Both the position numbers and the translations under genes were made by a program. 64,000 nt of DNA, taken from assembly GCF_000204055.1 (NCBI RefSeq), contig NW_006768786.1, forward strand, positions 1,153,322 through 1,217,321. Reading direction: 5' to 3'. Below are positions 21,519-31,888 of the stretch, piece after piece. The notes beneath the pieces were generated by a model that did not search any database, was not told the DNA's origin, and worked only from the letters and a program-made list of their open reading frames with translations. The stretch's first letter is position 1, and each line of letters opens with the position of its first letter. This DNA comes from Melampsora larici-populina 98AG31. Its lineage: Eukaryota > Basidiomycota > Pucciniomycetes > Pucciniales > Melampsoraceae.

Positions 21519-23640
21519 TCACCCTTGTTCATTCCTTCCTTTTTCACGTAAATTCAAAATCGTTTTTGACTTCAACGATAACTCACAAGTATCTCCATTC
21601 TTTTTTGAAATCTTACAAGAAATCGAATAAGTTCGATCATAATGATCCAAAATATTCTTAGCAACGACCAAAATATTTTTGGAAGCAGTCAAAGAAATTG
21701 TTACACCTTTTGGATTGTGCATTGATACATCTTCAATATGTTAGAAACATGGATTGGTTGGGATTATGAATTCCCTAATTTGATGTTGAATATAAAATTA
21801 TTCAAGATTAGCTTAATGTGTAAACCATTTTTCTAAGAAGATGATTATTTAATTACTCACTTGGATGTCCTTCTAAAGCTGGAACCGTATCAGACATTCC
21901 AAGTAAACTATAATAAGCCAAAGCAATAGCAAAATGAACAGCATCAAGTTGATAATTATGTGTTTGTTGAAGGAAAAGAATAGCCTATTTCCAAAAAAAT
22001 CAAAGTAAGATTTACTAATTCACTTTCACATAAACTTGTATCTTTTATTCAAAACAACTTACTTTTTCAAATTGACCACTCATAAGTAAAACTGTAGAAT
22101 AGCTGAATGGTCTATTTCCATTCGGATCGAAATCACTTTCACCATACTTAGTGATGCAACATCATCTAATCTGTATATATCAAAACTAGAAGGATGATTA
22201 CTATTATTGAAATTCAAATGATCAATCACTTGAATTCTCAGCCGTACTATGATCATCAGCTGTTTATTTCTGGTACAAATAGATTAGGCTATCATTTGAT
22301 CCAATTGAACTTTGAGTTAGCGGAACAGCTTTGATGACTTGGCATAATAATCTTGTAGAAGAGGTGACTTATCCTACGTTCGTCAAATTCTTTAATTCAA
22401 AGAATTGAGACTTCGGACGGTTTTTGATACGATCCAAGAATCTAGACATGAAATGAAATAGCAAGAGTTAGAATAAAAAAAAGTTCAAGGGAGAAAAAGA
22501 AACTTGTTGTTGTTGTAGATGAACTCTAGCACCTTCAGCTAATTTTTTTTGTGAGTTTTTAGCTTTCACACTTTGTGGATCAACAAGATAAGTTTCAAAA
22601 TTTTCGTGCTTGTGAAACTGAAGTGAATCTAATCTCACCAGTTAATTGGGTACCTTGTTGATTGATTAAATCTGAATTAGGTTTGTGTACGGTTTGTTTT
22701 CATAAACTCCATGTATCAATCAAAGATTTATGTTGATTATTTTTAGTATTCAAATTTTGTGAATGGTTATGGATCAAATTTGAACTGAAAAACATATTGC
22801 CATCAGATGATGATGGTTGATATCAACCTAATTCTTCAAGTAAGATTTCTTCTTGTTGTTCGCAATTTTTGTCACAAAGATTTACCAAATCATTGATAAT
22901 GTTTTGTACAGTTTGTCTTCCAATTTCATCATTTGATGCAATGATTGATTATCCATGTTCATGTTTTAAGTATTCCTCTTATTTGACCACCAAAAAAACA
23001 CGTCAAAAAACTGAAAATTAGTGATTCAAGCTATGATATCAACAGGAGAAGTTTGAAAAAGCAAGAATCTCACCCAACATCCGTATCTTGTAGTGGTTGT
23101 AGTGGTTTAAATGTACCTCTTGAATCAACTGCATCAATTGTTCTACCTAATCCATCCGCATGAAGACCATCACAAGCTAATAAAAAATCAGCTATAGAAA
23201 TAGCTCCTTGACCATTAATCAAACCAATCGGACTTGACTCTTTGCTATAAGGATTGATTTGATTGTTAAGATGATTTGAATCAAATGGGAATTTTTGATT
23301 TGAAATTAATCTTCTTAATTGAGATTTGATTTGATCTAAACTTAGTCAGTATGAAGTGAACCCAAAAGACCCATACCAGAAGAAGGAGAAGAAGAAGTGG
23401 TATATTATATTAATTTGAAAAAGAAAATGGATGATGAGGATTAGCTGAGTTTGCTATCCCACCTTGTAATTGTCTTGAATGATCTAATAATTGCTTCAAT
23501 GATTCTGATACTGATCCATTAGGTGGTTTTGAATATGGTGTAGTTAATCTGAATCAGTTGGGCAATGGTGAATTAAAAGTTGATGGGTTTGTACTATTTC
23601 TTTGTTGTTGTTGAGTTGAAAAGTAAGTTTTGATCGAATA
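21519..23640 (-). pseudogene. NIC96: Nucleoporin Nic96/Nup93 pseudogene
   Basis: Minus-strand fragments are collinear with the Nic96/Nup93 scaffold nucleoporin, which anchors the inner ring of the nuclear pore. N-terminal: an ESLKQLLDHSRQLQGG-like segment (about 23540-23460), then DQIKSQLRRLIS...ISIADFLLACDG (about 23340-23090). Middle: DEIGRQTVQNI (about 22960) and KKLAEGARVHLQ (about 22540). Core: PFSYSTVLLMSGQFEK (about 22130-22065, donor GTAAGTT) followed by LDAVHFAIALAYYSLLGMSD (about 21945-21890). C-terminal: ASKNILVVAKNILDHYDRTY...KISKKNGDTCE (21700-21560). The core pair mirrors the Nup93 helical motif that joins LLLTxQFE to AVH.AL.L. In-frame stops (for example after EELG near 22820 and ELKNLTNVG near 22365) and missing stretches show it is dead. 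Confidence 0.6.
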
Positions 23641-24595
23641 TCAACTACATATTGCTGATTTTCATCTTGACCTGTCACTAATGTGTCACTATCTCCCATC
23701 TTTGTGCCTCTCTGAGCTTTCTTTTCCTTGTCTCATTCAAACTTATTTCCATTCTCTCCATGACCAGTTGCTGCTTGTTCTGCTTTTTCATTGCGTATTT
23801 ACCATTAGTTCTATAGTGGTGTCCCGGTTGGGTGACCAAAGACCTCCTGGAAAAGTGCCATAGTTTGCGTGTAGAGGGTTATGGTGTACTTATATTTTTT
23901 TCTGTTTTGATATATTGTCTTCGTTGTCTCTATCTTAGTTTCTCTTTCTTTATCAAAATTATTATTATCTTCCTTTCCTTTTGGAAATTTACTGCCCTTT
24001 ACTAAGACCAGACCAGGATGGGTTTAATTGTCTATAGCTATTCCAGGAATTAATCTCATCCCTCATCCATTTTTTATCTTTTTATTTTTCAGCCGGATGA
24101 TTGCTGTGAAGGTTCATGTATGTACAATATAACTCTGTAAAGTATACAAATGAACAATATGTCTTTCTCACTTTGCCATGCCTAGCTTTGTATACAGTAG
24201 ACTCTGACATAACCAATACCCAAAAAATTGTACTCAAAACTATTGGTTGTCTTTGTTTGTTTTATTGCTCGATTCTAATGATTTTTAATCAAGAAAGAAC
24301 CTTTTTTTCTTGTATTTTTTTTCAAGGTTTCCCTCTTTCAATAACAAAAAGTCTGTATGAGAATAGAAGAAAAAGAAAACAAAACGAAGCCGAAATAAAA
24401 TGATTATCATAGTCTTCCTTAATTTATAAAGCCGTAAAACATATATTTAAAGGATTAATCACTTTGGGATCAAGCTTCTTGAGGATTGAGCAACCCTAAA
24501 AAGACACATTGCGACTCGGGGAACACATGGCTCATGTTTCTCTTCTTGAACCGCCCTAATTGTTGATTTGAATCTCATCTCTTACATAATGGATA
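23641..24595. other. AT-rich region, no gene called
   Basis: Frames of 77 (23630-23863 +) and 95 codons (24116-24403 +) have no recognisable content. Confidence 0.3.
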
Positions 24596-24691
24596 GTTCT
24601 TTCATTGGAGAAGGGAAAGGTATATTTGTTCTTTCATTGGAGAAGGGAAAGGTATATTTGTTCTTTCATTGGAGAAGGGAAAGGTATATTT
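24596..24691 (+). repeat. Exact 3 x 32-bp tandem repeat
   Basis: GTTCTTTCATTGGAGAAGGG plus AAAGGTATATTT occurs three times back to back (24596-24627, 24628-24659, 24660-24691) without a mismatch, indicating recent expansion. Confidence 0.9.
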
Positions 24692-26489
24692 CCAGACTGA
24701 AAGATAAGAGAACCACTGCAAAATCAAACTCAATGACTAGATATCAAGGTTTTCAAGCAAGAGAATTAAAAATCAAAACTCATAGAGGATGAAGTTTTAT
24801 CTGCTAAAGCAGTAACCAGTGCATTATCCCTCAAAAGCAAAGTTTTACAAGAACTCTTAAAACAACCTGATTTGGCTAATTGAGCTGCATGATTAGCTTA
24901 TTTTTGTAAAAATCAATGAAACTCTCATATCAGGCAACAAAACAAAACCGAGAAGAAGATATATTAGTAAACCATAATCATCGGTTTAGACAAATAAAAG
25001 AATTTGACTGACCAAAGAATTGACACCTTTGTTGAAATTGCTTCGAATCTTTTTTTAACAAATCAATCGGAATTTAAGAGAGTGTAAAAGAAAACTAGTT
25101 TCATATTTTTCACAAAGAGTACGATCATAATATGTAAAATGAATAGAAGAGAACAAAGAATGGCAAGTTGTTTTGAAAAGAGATTCATCAATTTTTTGAT
25201 GTGATGGAAGCAAAATTGTGGGTGCCAAGCAAAGTATTCAAAGATGAAAAATAACAATGAATGAAACTTGCTAACCTCAGAATAAAAAAAAATCGGCAAA
25301 GTCGAGGTTACCTAGGGATAAAGAGCCAATCTGAGCTAATAAGTAGAGAATCAAGTCCAGTAATCCGGAGGTCAAGGGTAACTACATGAAAGGAGAACCA
25401 AGCTATAAGAAGTAATATTACCCCTTACACTCAAGAATTCCTCGCTTCCGTATTTGCGTGCACCAGGCCTCTTGCCACTATTTCTCTCAAACAGTCAGTC
25501 AGCCACACGATCTGCTCAAGGACTTCCCTGGATTGCTAAAGCTGAAGATGTCACCCTTTTGGGATAACCAAAATGTCACTGCCACACTTTGACTTGTAAT
25601 TCGATAAAAACCGTTGAACTCCAAGTCTAAATTCCTGGAAGCTTACAGTCCAAAGCACCAATTCAAATCTTGCAAGGAAATCATGCATTGAGTTTCCGAG
25701 CTACCCTTTGAAAAGTTCTGCAGCTTTAACACCAGCCTTAGCGGCTTTGATTTTGATTTTGCTTTTTCTTTGTTTTGGGAATAGAAGTATCTCTTTATTT
25801 TTTATCACTAATCCTTTACTTTTATTAAGTTTTCAACCTTTATCGACATCAGTATTTGCTTTTACTTAGGGTTATATAATTGCTATCTCTACAAAATATT
25901 CATCCTGAATTGATTGAGAACTTAACTTCAATATTTCATTAGATAACTAGCATAGCAATAGTAATCTACTTAGTTGAGTAACTTCTTCAAAACTTATCAA
26001 ACTTAGACTGACTATTTTCCTTGCCAGGATTAGGACTCGTCCAAATGGCCAATTTACCTATCAAAGCAACTCTTTCATTCAAAGGTTTTTGGTTGTTTGG
26101 CATAGACTATCAACAAGTACTGAGTTTGAACCATCCAATGACGGTGATATTTGGAGAGTTGCGGCACTGGCAAGACTGTAAGTACAATACTTATACTCAT
26201 ATTCCTTAGGTTTCAGTTTCTGATAATTCTAACATATAATTTTATATTCATTATACCATATATACATATAGACGATTGTAGAGATATTGAAATTTCTTCT
26301 AACAGGTAAAATTAATACAAAAAATTCATACAAGGCCCTTGTGGATAGATTTGAGAAGGGTGACAGTTTTGAAAAAACAGCTACAGCAGAGATTAACTAT
26401 GAATGTCACTGCAGACATTATTCGGGTTCTCCAAGTGGGCAGGGAAAAATGATTGGGAGTATGATTTGTCATAAAATGGTCTATCACTC
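24692..26489. other. Decayed, possibly coding region; nothing assignable
   Basis: A minus-strand patch at about 24895-24790 reads HAAQLAKSGCFKSSCKTLLL with normal codon texture. A plus-strand patch at about 25430-25740 also looks coding but is broken by stops. Neither can be assigned. These may be exons of decayed genes beside the Nic96 remnant. Confidence 0.25.
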
Positions 26490-26946
26490 CACACCTGAGC
26501 CATAACACCCACACTACATATGTGTAGCAGGCTCAGTGAATATGTGGTTATCATGTACATACAGTTCTGCTCAGTTATCTGCTCATCAGGACAAGTTATT
26601 CATATGTAATACATGCTGTAACTTCTTTCAGATTGAAAAAAGCTTCCAAAAGATTGACTACATACACTGACTCAATGTTTTGGTGTGATCTCATCAACTC
26701 AACTGCATGTAACACACTTTCTGTTACTAAGACATAGCTTCAACAATATTGCCTGAGCAGCTACAGAATTATATGTAGTGAATTTTTGGGAAAAAAAATT
26801 CAAAGTCGAAAAAGTTACATGTGGTATAACATGTGATTTATTTATTCTGATGGGCAAAAAACTGAGCAGACCTGTATGTACATGATAGACAACTATTGAC
26901 TTAGCTTGCTGCACATATGTAGTGTGGGTGAAATGGCCCAGGTGTG
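26490..26946. mobile_element. TIR element (~457 bp) with ~150-bp arms
   Basis: The left end CACACCTGAGCCATAACACC continues through CACACTACATATGTGTAGCA and TATCATGTACATACAG. The right end is its imperfect complement, finishing CCATTT...CCAGGTGTG at 26946. Loop sequence is AT-rich and non-coding. No convincing target duplication was found, so the exact termini and superfamily are uncertain. A related copy lies at 18.7-18.9 kb. Confidence 0.65.
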
Positions 26947-29026
26947 CAGTATTAGATTCTTTTATGAAAAACTGTACTATTAATCATTTTCCTCTGCCAA
27001 ATTGGGGAAGTTGAATGATGTTTACAGTGTGTGGTACAGTCTCTTTGAAGAGAAATGGTACTATCAAAGCAAGAGATACTCCCAAAGGAATCAAGGTTTG
27101 TTGACGCCTGTCAAATCAAAGATTGAAATACTTACTGTGGTAGGTTGTAAATCATGAATTGGGAATCAATGGGTTAGGTTTGAATCATCAGATTGAAAAG
27201 GATCAACTTCCTGAGCTACAAGAGCTCCGTAGTCTTGAGGCATACCTAAAGGAATCTAAAGTTAATACTTTCATGGTAGATCATATTTTTATTTGTCCTT
27301 CAAATCATTTAAATTGGCCTTTTGAGAAGAGTGGTTTAGTTCTTAAAAGGCAAGTAGCTGTATATTTTCTCTGGTGGCTTCTATCGTAATTGGACTGTTC
27401 TCTGAAGTAGTTTCAATCAAATTTTCAAATTAAATAAGTAAGAAAAAGATTTTTCAATGCGACTCATTCTCTCACTACAATTGATATTTGGCTTTTTGAT
27501 GAAAGGAATGTGCAGTGTGTTTCTAGTCTCAAAAGATCCTTGCAGAAAGCCATAAATATCAGCAGATATGGAAACCAGCCAAAGAAAAGGGAGAAGTTCT
27601 TACAAAAGACAAAAAGATTGAAGGAGAACCAAAATTCAATGGTAGACATATTGAACAATAATGTCAAAAGCCTTCAAAGCAAAGAAATACTTGCCTTTGG
27701 AGGTTTGTCATCTAACTTTCTTTTCAGAAATTTTCATATCTCTTCTTCTTTAAAATAATTACTTCTCTTACCCTTTTTCCACACTATTCCGGTCCTTGAT
27801 CTTGATATAGTTCTTCCCCTCATATGTGTAAAATTGCATGCTGAGGATGAGAATGCATTTTCTAAATATAGGGTTAGTACTTCCCACCTTATATAATAGA
27901 TCTTGAGTTGTAGATATACGTTTGATTTTGCTTCCAACAGGTTACCATGGGTGAAGATACAACAATGAGTCAGTAGGCTAGTGATAGTGAAATTTTTTTG
28001 GCATCAATGGTAATTCGCTTGGCATTGTCACTCATGACTACAGAAAATTTCCCAATGATACTGGATGACCTTACTCATGGATTGAATGATGATGATGCTC
28101 TTCACATTGCCTCACATTTGATCCATAGATGAATCACAATCTTTCACTCTGATATATCCTCTGTGAAGTTTTCAGTCATATTTATTGAGTTTGATCCTAT
28201 AGATTTAATGTCATGAAGAAAGAGAAAATGAAGATATCTCAGCTTGTAGTAACTGTAAGTATCTTTCTCTTCTCTATCTATATGGTCATTTTAATTTGGC
28301 TTGAATTTGAAGACTGGAAGTGAGAAGTTCCTAAAACAGCTCAATCTAGATGCGAAATTTACGTGAGCTTGATTCATACCTTCAATAGTATTTTGAATGA
28401 TAACTGATATGATTGAATTTGGAAAGGAAACTTCTAGCTTCCGGCTTTGGTAAAACATCAATTGATAATATATAAGTCCAATGATTCTTGAATTTGATAG
28501 TATTCATACACATATTTTCAGAATATATTGAAGCCATATTCATTTTGTTAAAGTAGTCTATGCTTTTGAAAAACTAGTCTGCTTTAGAAATTTTGTTTCA
28601 AGATGCTTACTTAGATTTCAACTTTACTTTATTCTTATATTATATTATATTATGTTATCTTGTACAAATATCCTATTTTTTCCATTCCTATTTAAGTAAA
28701 TAGGTAAGTTATTATATTTTGATATTGTACTTTTTTAGGCAAAGCCTTGTGGCATCTTCACTTAAGAAAACTCTAAGTAGAAATCACTTTCTGCTGAATT
28801 TTTAATTCAAAAATGATATATGCAATAACAAAGAGAAACTTTGAATTATGAATAATTTGATTTCAGGTTTGATATTGCTCAAGTCAATAAACGATTACTC
28901 AAATTTTCAAATGCATAACTAAATCTTTACTTTTAGTCATTTTTGAAAAAAATCAAGAGGAAGATATTGAATTATTCTTGAGATGATAAGCAATATCAAA
29001 GCCAAAACTATAAATAAGAGTATCTT
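26947..29026. other. AT-rich region with short unassigned frames
   Basis: Frames at 27159-27389 and 27510-27758 (+) and neighbours have no recognised domain. A TATAT-rich microsatellite occurs at about 28630-28660. No gene called. Confidence 0.3.
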
Positions 29027-29100
29027 TTGAAGGTTTTATAATATATCTCATAAAAAAACTAGTCTTTATGGGACTAGTTATGCTAGTATAAAACCTCAAA
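29027..29100. repeat. 74-bp imperfect palindrome
   Basis: TTTGAAGGTTTTATAA at the left pairs with TATAAAACCTCAAA at the right. An inner ACTAGT...ACTAGT pair surrounds the loop. The size and AT-richness fit a solo MITE or foldback remnant. Confidence 0.55.
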
Positions 29101-29770
29101 CTTAACTAAGTCCTAATCATGACAAGTCTCATATATAGTGAGCAATGACCACTTGTGCCTTGTTGCTATGTGTATGATATCATTCACTCTCATACTCAAC
29201 AGGTGTCTCAGGGGATTGGTTTACATTTATTTTTTTTCATTTAGTTTTGTTTGTATTTATTTCACATCTTGATTGCAGAGTCAATCATCTTGCTAGATGA
29301 GGAGCCAGAGGGTGGCATGGATAAAGCAACAGTTGTTGTTCCTGAGTCATGCACTGCTGGTGACCTCAACTGGGTACTTGCCGCCTTTATCTTGAACCTC
29401 CATAAAGTGCAAATCAGCATGTTACTTGTGTCGCCATAAGTTATGTTAGATACCCAACTCACTTCTTGGGCCTTTTAGAGTTGCCTTTGGATTCACCATT
29501 TTTATCAGCCAACTGATTAGGTATTTCTTCAAAGCCAGGGGTCATATGCACCTTGTTTGCCTAATGATATATGTGTTAGCGTTGTACAAGATAGACCATG
29601 GATTACAATTTTGACTGACATTGTAGCATGACATTTATTCATTGGGATGAAACCATGAAAGATTCCTTTTGAAATCCAAAAAGTTATTTATAGCATTATT
29701 TTGCTTCAGAGGGATTACAAAGTTTCACCATACCTGAAGTCCCCTTGCTAATACCTGTGCCTTGTGAGAG
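29101..29770. other. Unassigned region with a possible isolated exon
   Basis: After an acceptor TTGATTGCAG (29278) the frame ESIILLDEEPEGGMDKA... stays open to about 29436. Its composition is protein-like but no family is recognised. Confidence 0.25.
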
Positions 29771-29868
29771 CACTGATTATTGATGATTGATTATTGAGCA
29801 TTAATGATTGATTATTGAGTATTAATGATTGATTATTGAGTATTGAGTATTGATTATTGATTATTGAG
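29771..29868. repeat. ATTGATTATTGAG minisatellite
   Basis: Repeats of about 21 bp (ATTAATGATTGATTATTGAG) degrade into 6-12 bp GATTATT/GAGTATT units. Simple-sequence tract, no coding role apparent. Confidence 0.8.
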
Positions 29869-30211
29869 GCGTGCATAGGCCTCTTTGCAATATATAATGA
29901 TATGATGCCCAAACCAGGGTTCAAACCCTGTTGAATGCACTTTTCATTACCAGGGATCAAGCAGGGCCGCAGGGAGCTCTTATGGAGGCACACAATGTAA
30001 AAAAATGCCTACATAGACTTTAGCCGGTAAAACTCATTAAGTACCTTTCACGCGAAGAAAAGAATCATCAAACCTTGATCTCAACTCTGCTTGAACCCAA
30101 ATATTGAGACATGCCTTTTTGCTGTGATCCATCTCTTGTTGCTGTTGAAGTTACTGAAAAGTGATGTCTTTGTGAAGAATATGACTTGAGGTAACCCAAA
30201 CCCTGACAATC

Positions 30212-30597
30212 TACCTCCACTGCTCCTCCTTCTGTTGCTGACAAGGCCAAGAAACCCACTGTCAGGACCCTCAAGGAAATCTATTCCCTCCTTGGATCCA
30301 CCTCAGCCAGTTCAACCAGCACCTCAGCTGATGACATGGATGAGATTGACAGGTATCTCAATGGTCATCATCTGCTTTTGCCCAACGAGTCCATTGGGCA
30401 GTATTGGACGGTGAGTCTTCTTTTCAATTTGATCTTCTGTCGAATTTGACTTAGCCAAATCAATTACTGACTTCCTCCATGTTTTCTTCTTTTTACTGAC
30501 TTCCTTCATCTTTTCTTTGTTTTAGCAAATGGCCAAAGGTCTCCTACCAATTTTGGCTGAGATTGCCCTCAAGCCTCTCACTATCTTGGTATAGAAG
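30212..30597 (+). pseudogene. hAT transposase C-terminal relic
   Basis: DDMDEIDRYLNGHHLLLPNE and ESIGQYWT are followed by an intron (GTGAGT at 30411 to TTTTAG at 30526) and QMAKGLLPILAEIALKPLTI, then TAG. This is the acidic linker and start of the hATC dimerisation domain of a hAT family different from elements A-C. The rest is missing. It lies just upstream of element B. Confidence 0.6.
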
Positions 30598-30599
30598 TC

Positions 30600-31073
30600 A
30601 TTCTTGTCGATCAGCACTGCCACAACCGATTGAAATGACATACACTCTGTACTCTGGTGGCCATCCGTTGTCAGATGATATCTGCTGAAAAGTCAAGGAT
30701 TTTGAGTGTTACATTGAAGTCAAGGATATGAAATTATACATACCTATTCTTCTATTTTGAAGTTGCCAGATAGGTAGACACCCCTATAAGTAGGGAGATT
30801 GAGCTTGGACATCATAACAAATTTATGTATCAAGTACCAAACCTGTGGGGTGTTGGAATGTGAATATGACATATGGTAAGCTGAGGTAGATAACAAAGCA
30901 TGAGGATCAAAGGGAGACACTGTTTGCTTGTATATTGCAGATTGACGCAGCCATTTATTTGGCAATTGTAGGCAGTCAATGATGGAGAAAAAAGGAAAAG
31001 GGAGTGCCACAGCTGTGCTGATACCTGGGAGAGCCATTGGCACAACTGGAAAGTGGGTTCAGTGGATCACAAA
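30600..31073. other. Spacer between the hAT relic and hAT element B
   Basis: Short unassigned frames only; contains the 7-bp target site TCACAAA immediately before element B. Confidence 0.4.
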
Positions 31074-31888
31074 CAACACCCACGCCGCACCGCCCGAGAA
31101 AGCGGCAGCGGTGCGCAAGCGGAGCGCGCGTACCGCCCGGGCTCGGGGTCCGGCCGGATAGCGATTTTTTCTCGGGGCTATAGCTATGGTCAGCCCCAAC
31201 GTGACCATAGCGAATTTTCCTCACGCTCTGTATAGCGTTATACCGCACCACTACAGGGACCAGTAGCGCGACATAGCGCTAGAAATTTTCTAGCGCCCCA
31301 AGCGGACCCGAGCACGCCAGATCTCATGGCGACCCGCGCGCCACCAAGGGTTAAGGGTATGACACCCTGTAACCCTTCATCAATACCACCACTAAACCTC
31401 AAACCCATCAATCAATCGTTCAATCACCCACGATCACTATCAACAACCCACGATCACAGCTATTCAATGCTGTTTGATCACTACCGTGGACAACTCCAAC
31501 AGCCCATCACCTCAGCCATCAACATAATTCTCACGTCGCACCGTCCTATCACTAACTTATCACGTATTTCTTACTTTTCACCATAACCGATCCCAAGCAA
31601 TCAGAAATCTCGAGTCATTCAGGATGCTATTCGTGTCGTCGATTGGAGTCCCCAGATTTCACTATAAAATATCTCCATTGAGGTAAGTCTTTCCCTCCTC
31701 ACATCTATCCCATAGATATAGATTCTTTTTCAATTTTTGATCTCAATCCAATCCCACCTTCTTATCTTAGGTGAGTCTTTCTCATCTATATACATACCAG
31801 TTATTGCTTCAATATTGTTATCTCAATCTAATCATTTCTTCTCTTTCATATAGATACCATTCAATCGGTCTACTACATCGCTTTCATC

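Noticed and set aside
29905..29945. tRNA-like T-arm / B box around CAGGGTTCAAACCCTG
   Set aside because: The loop has six rather than seven bases and no A box, anticodon stem or acceptor stem can be drawn around it on either strand.
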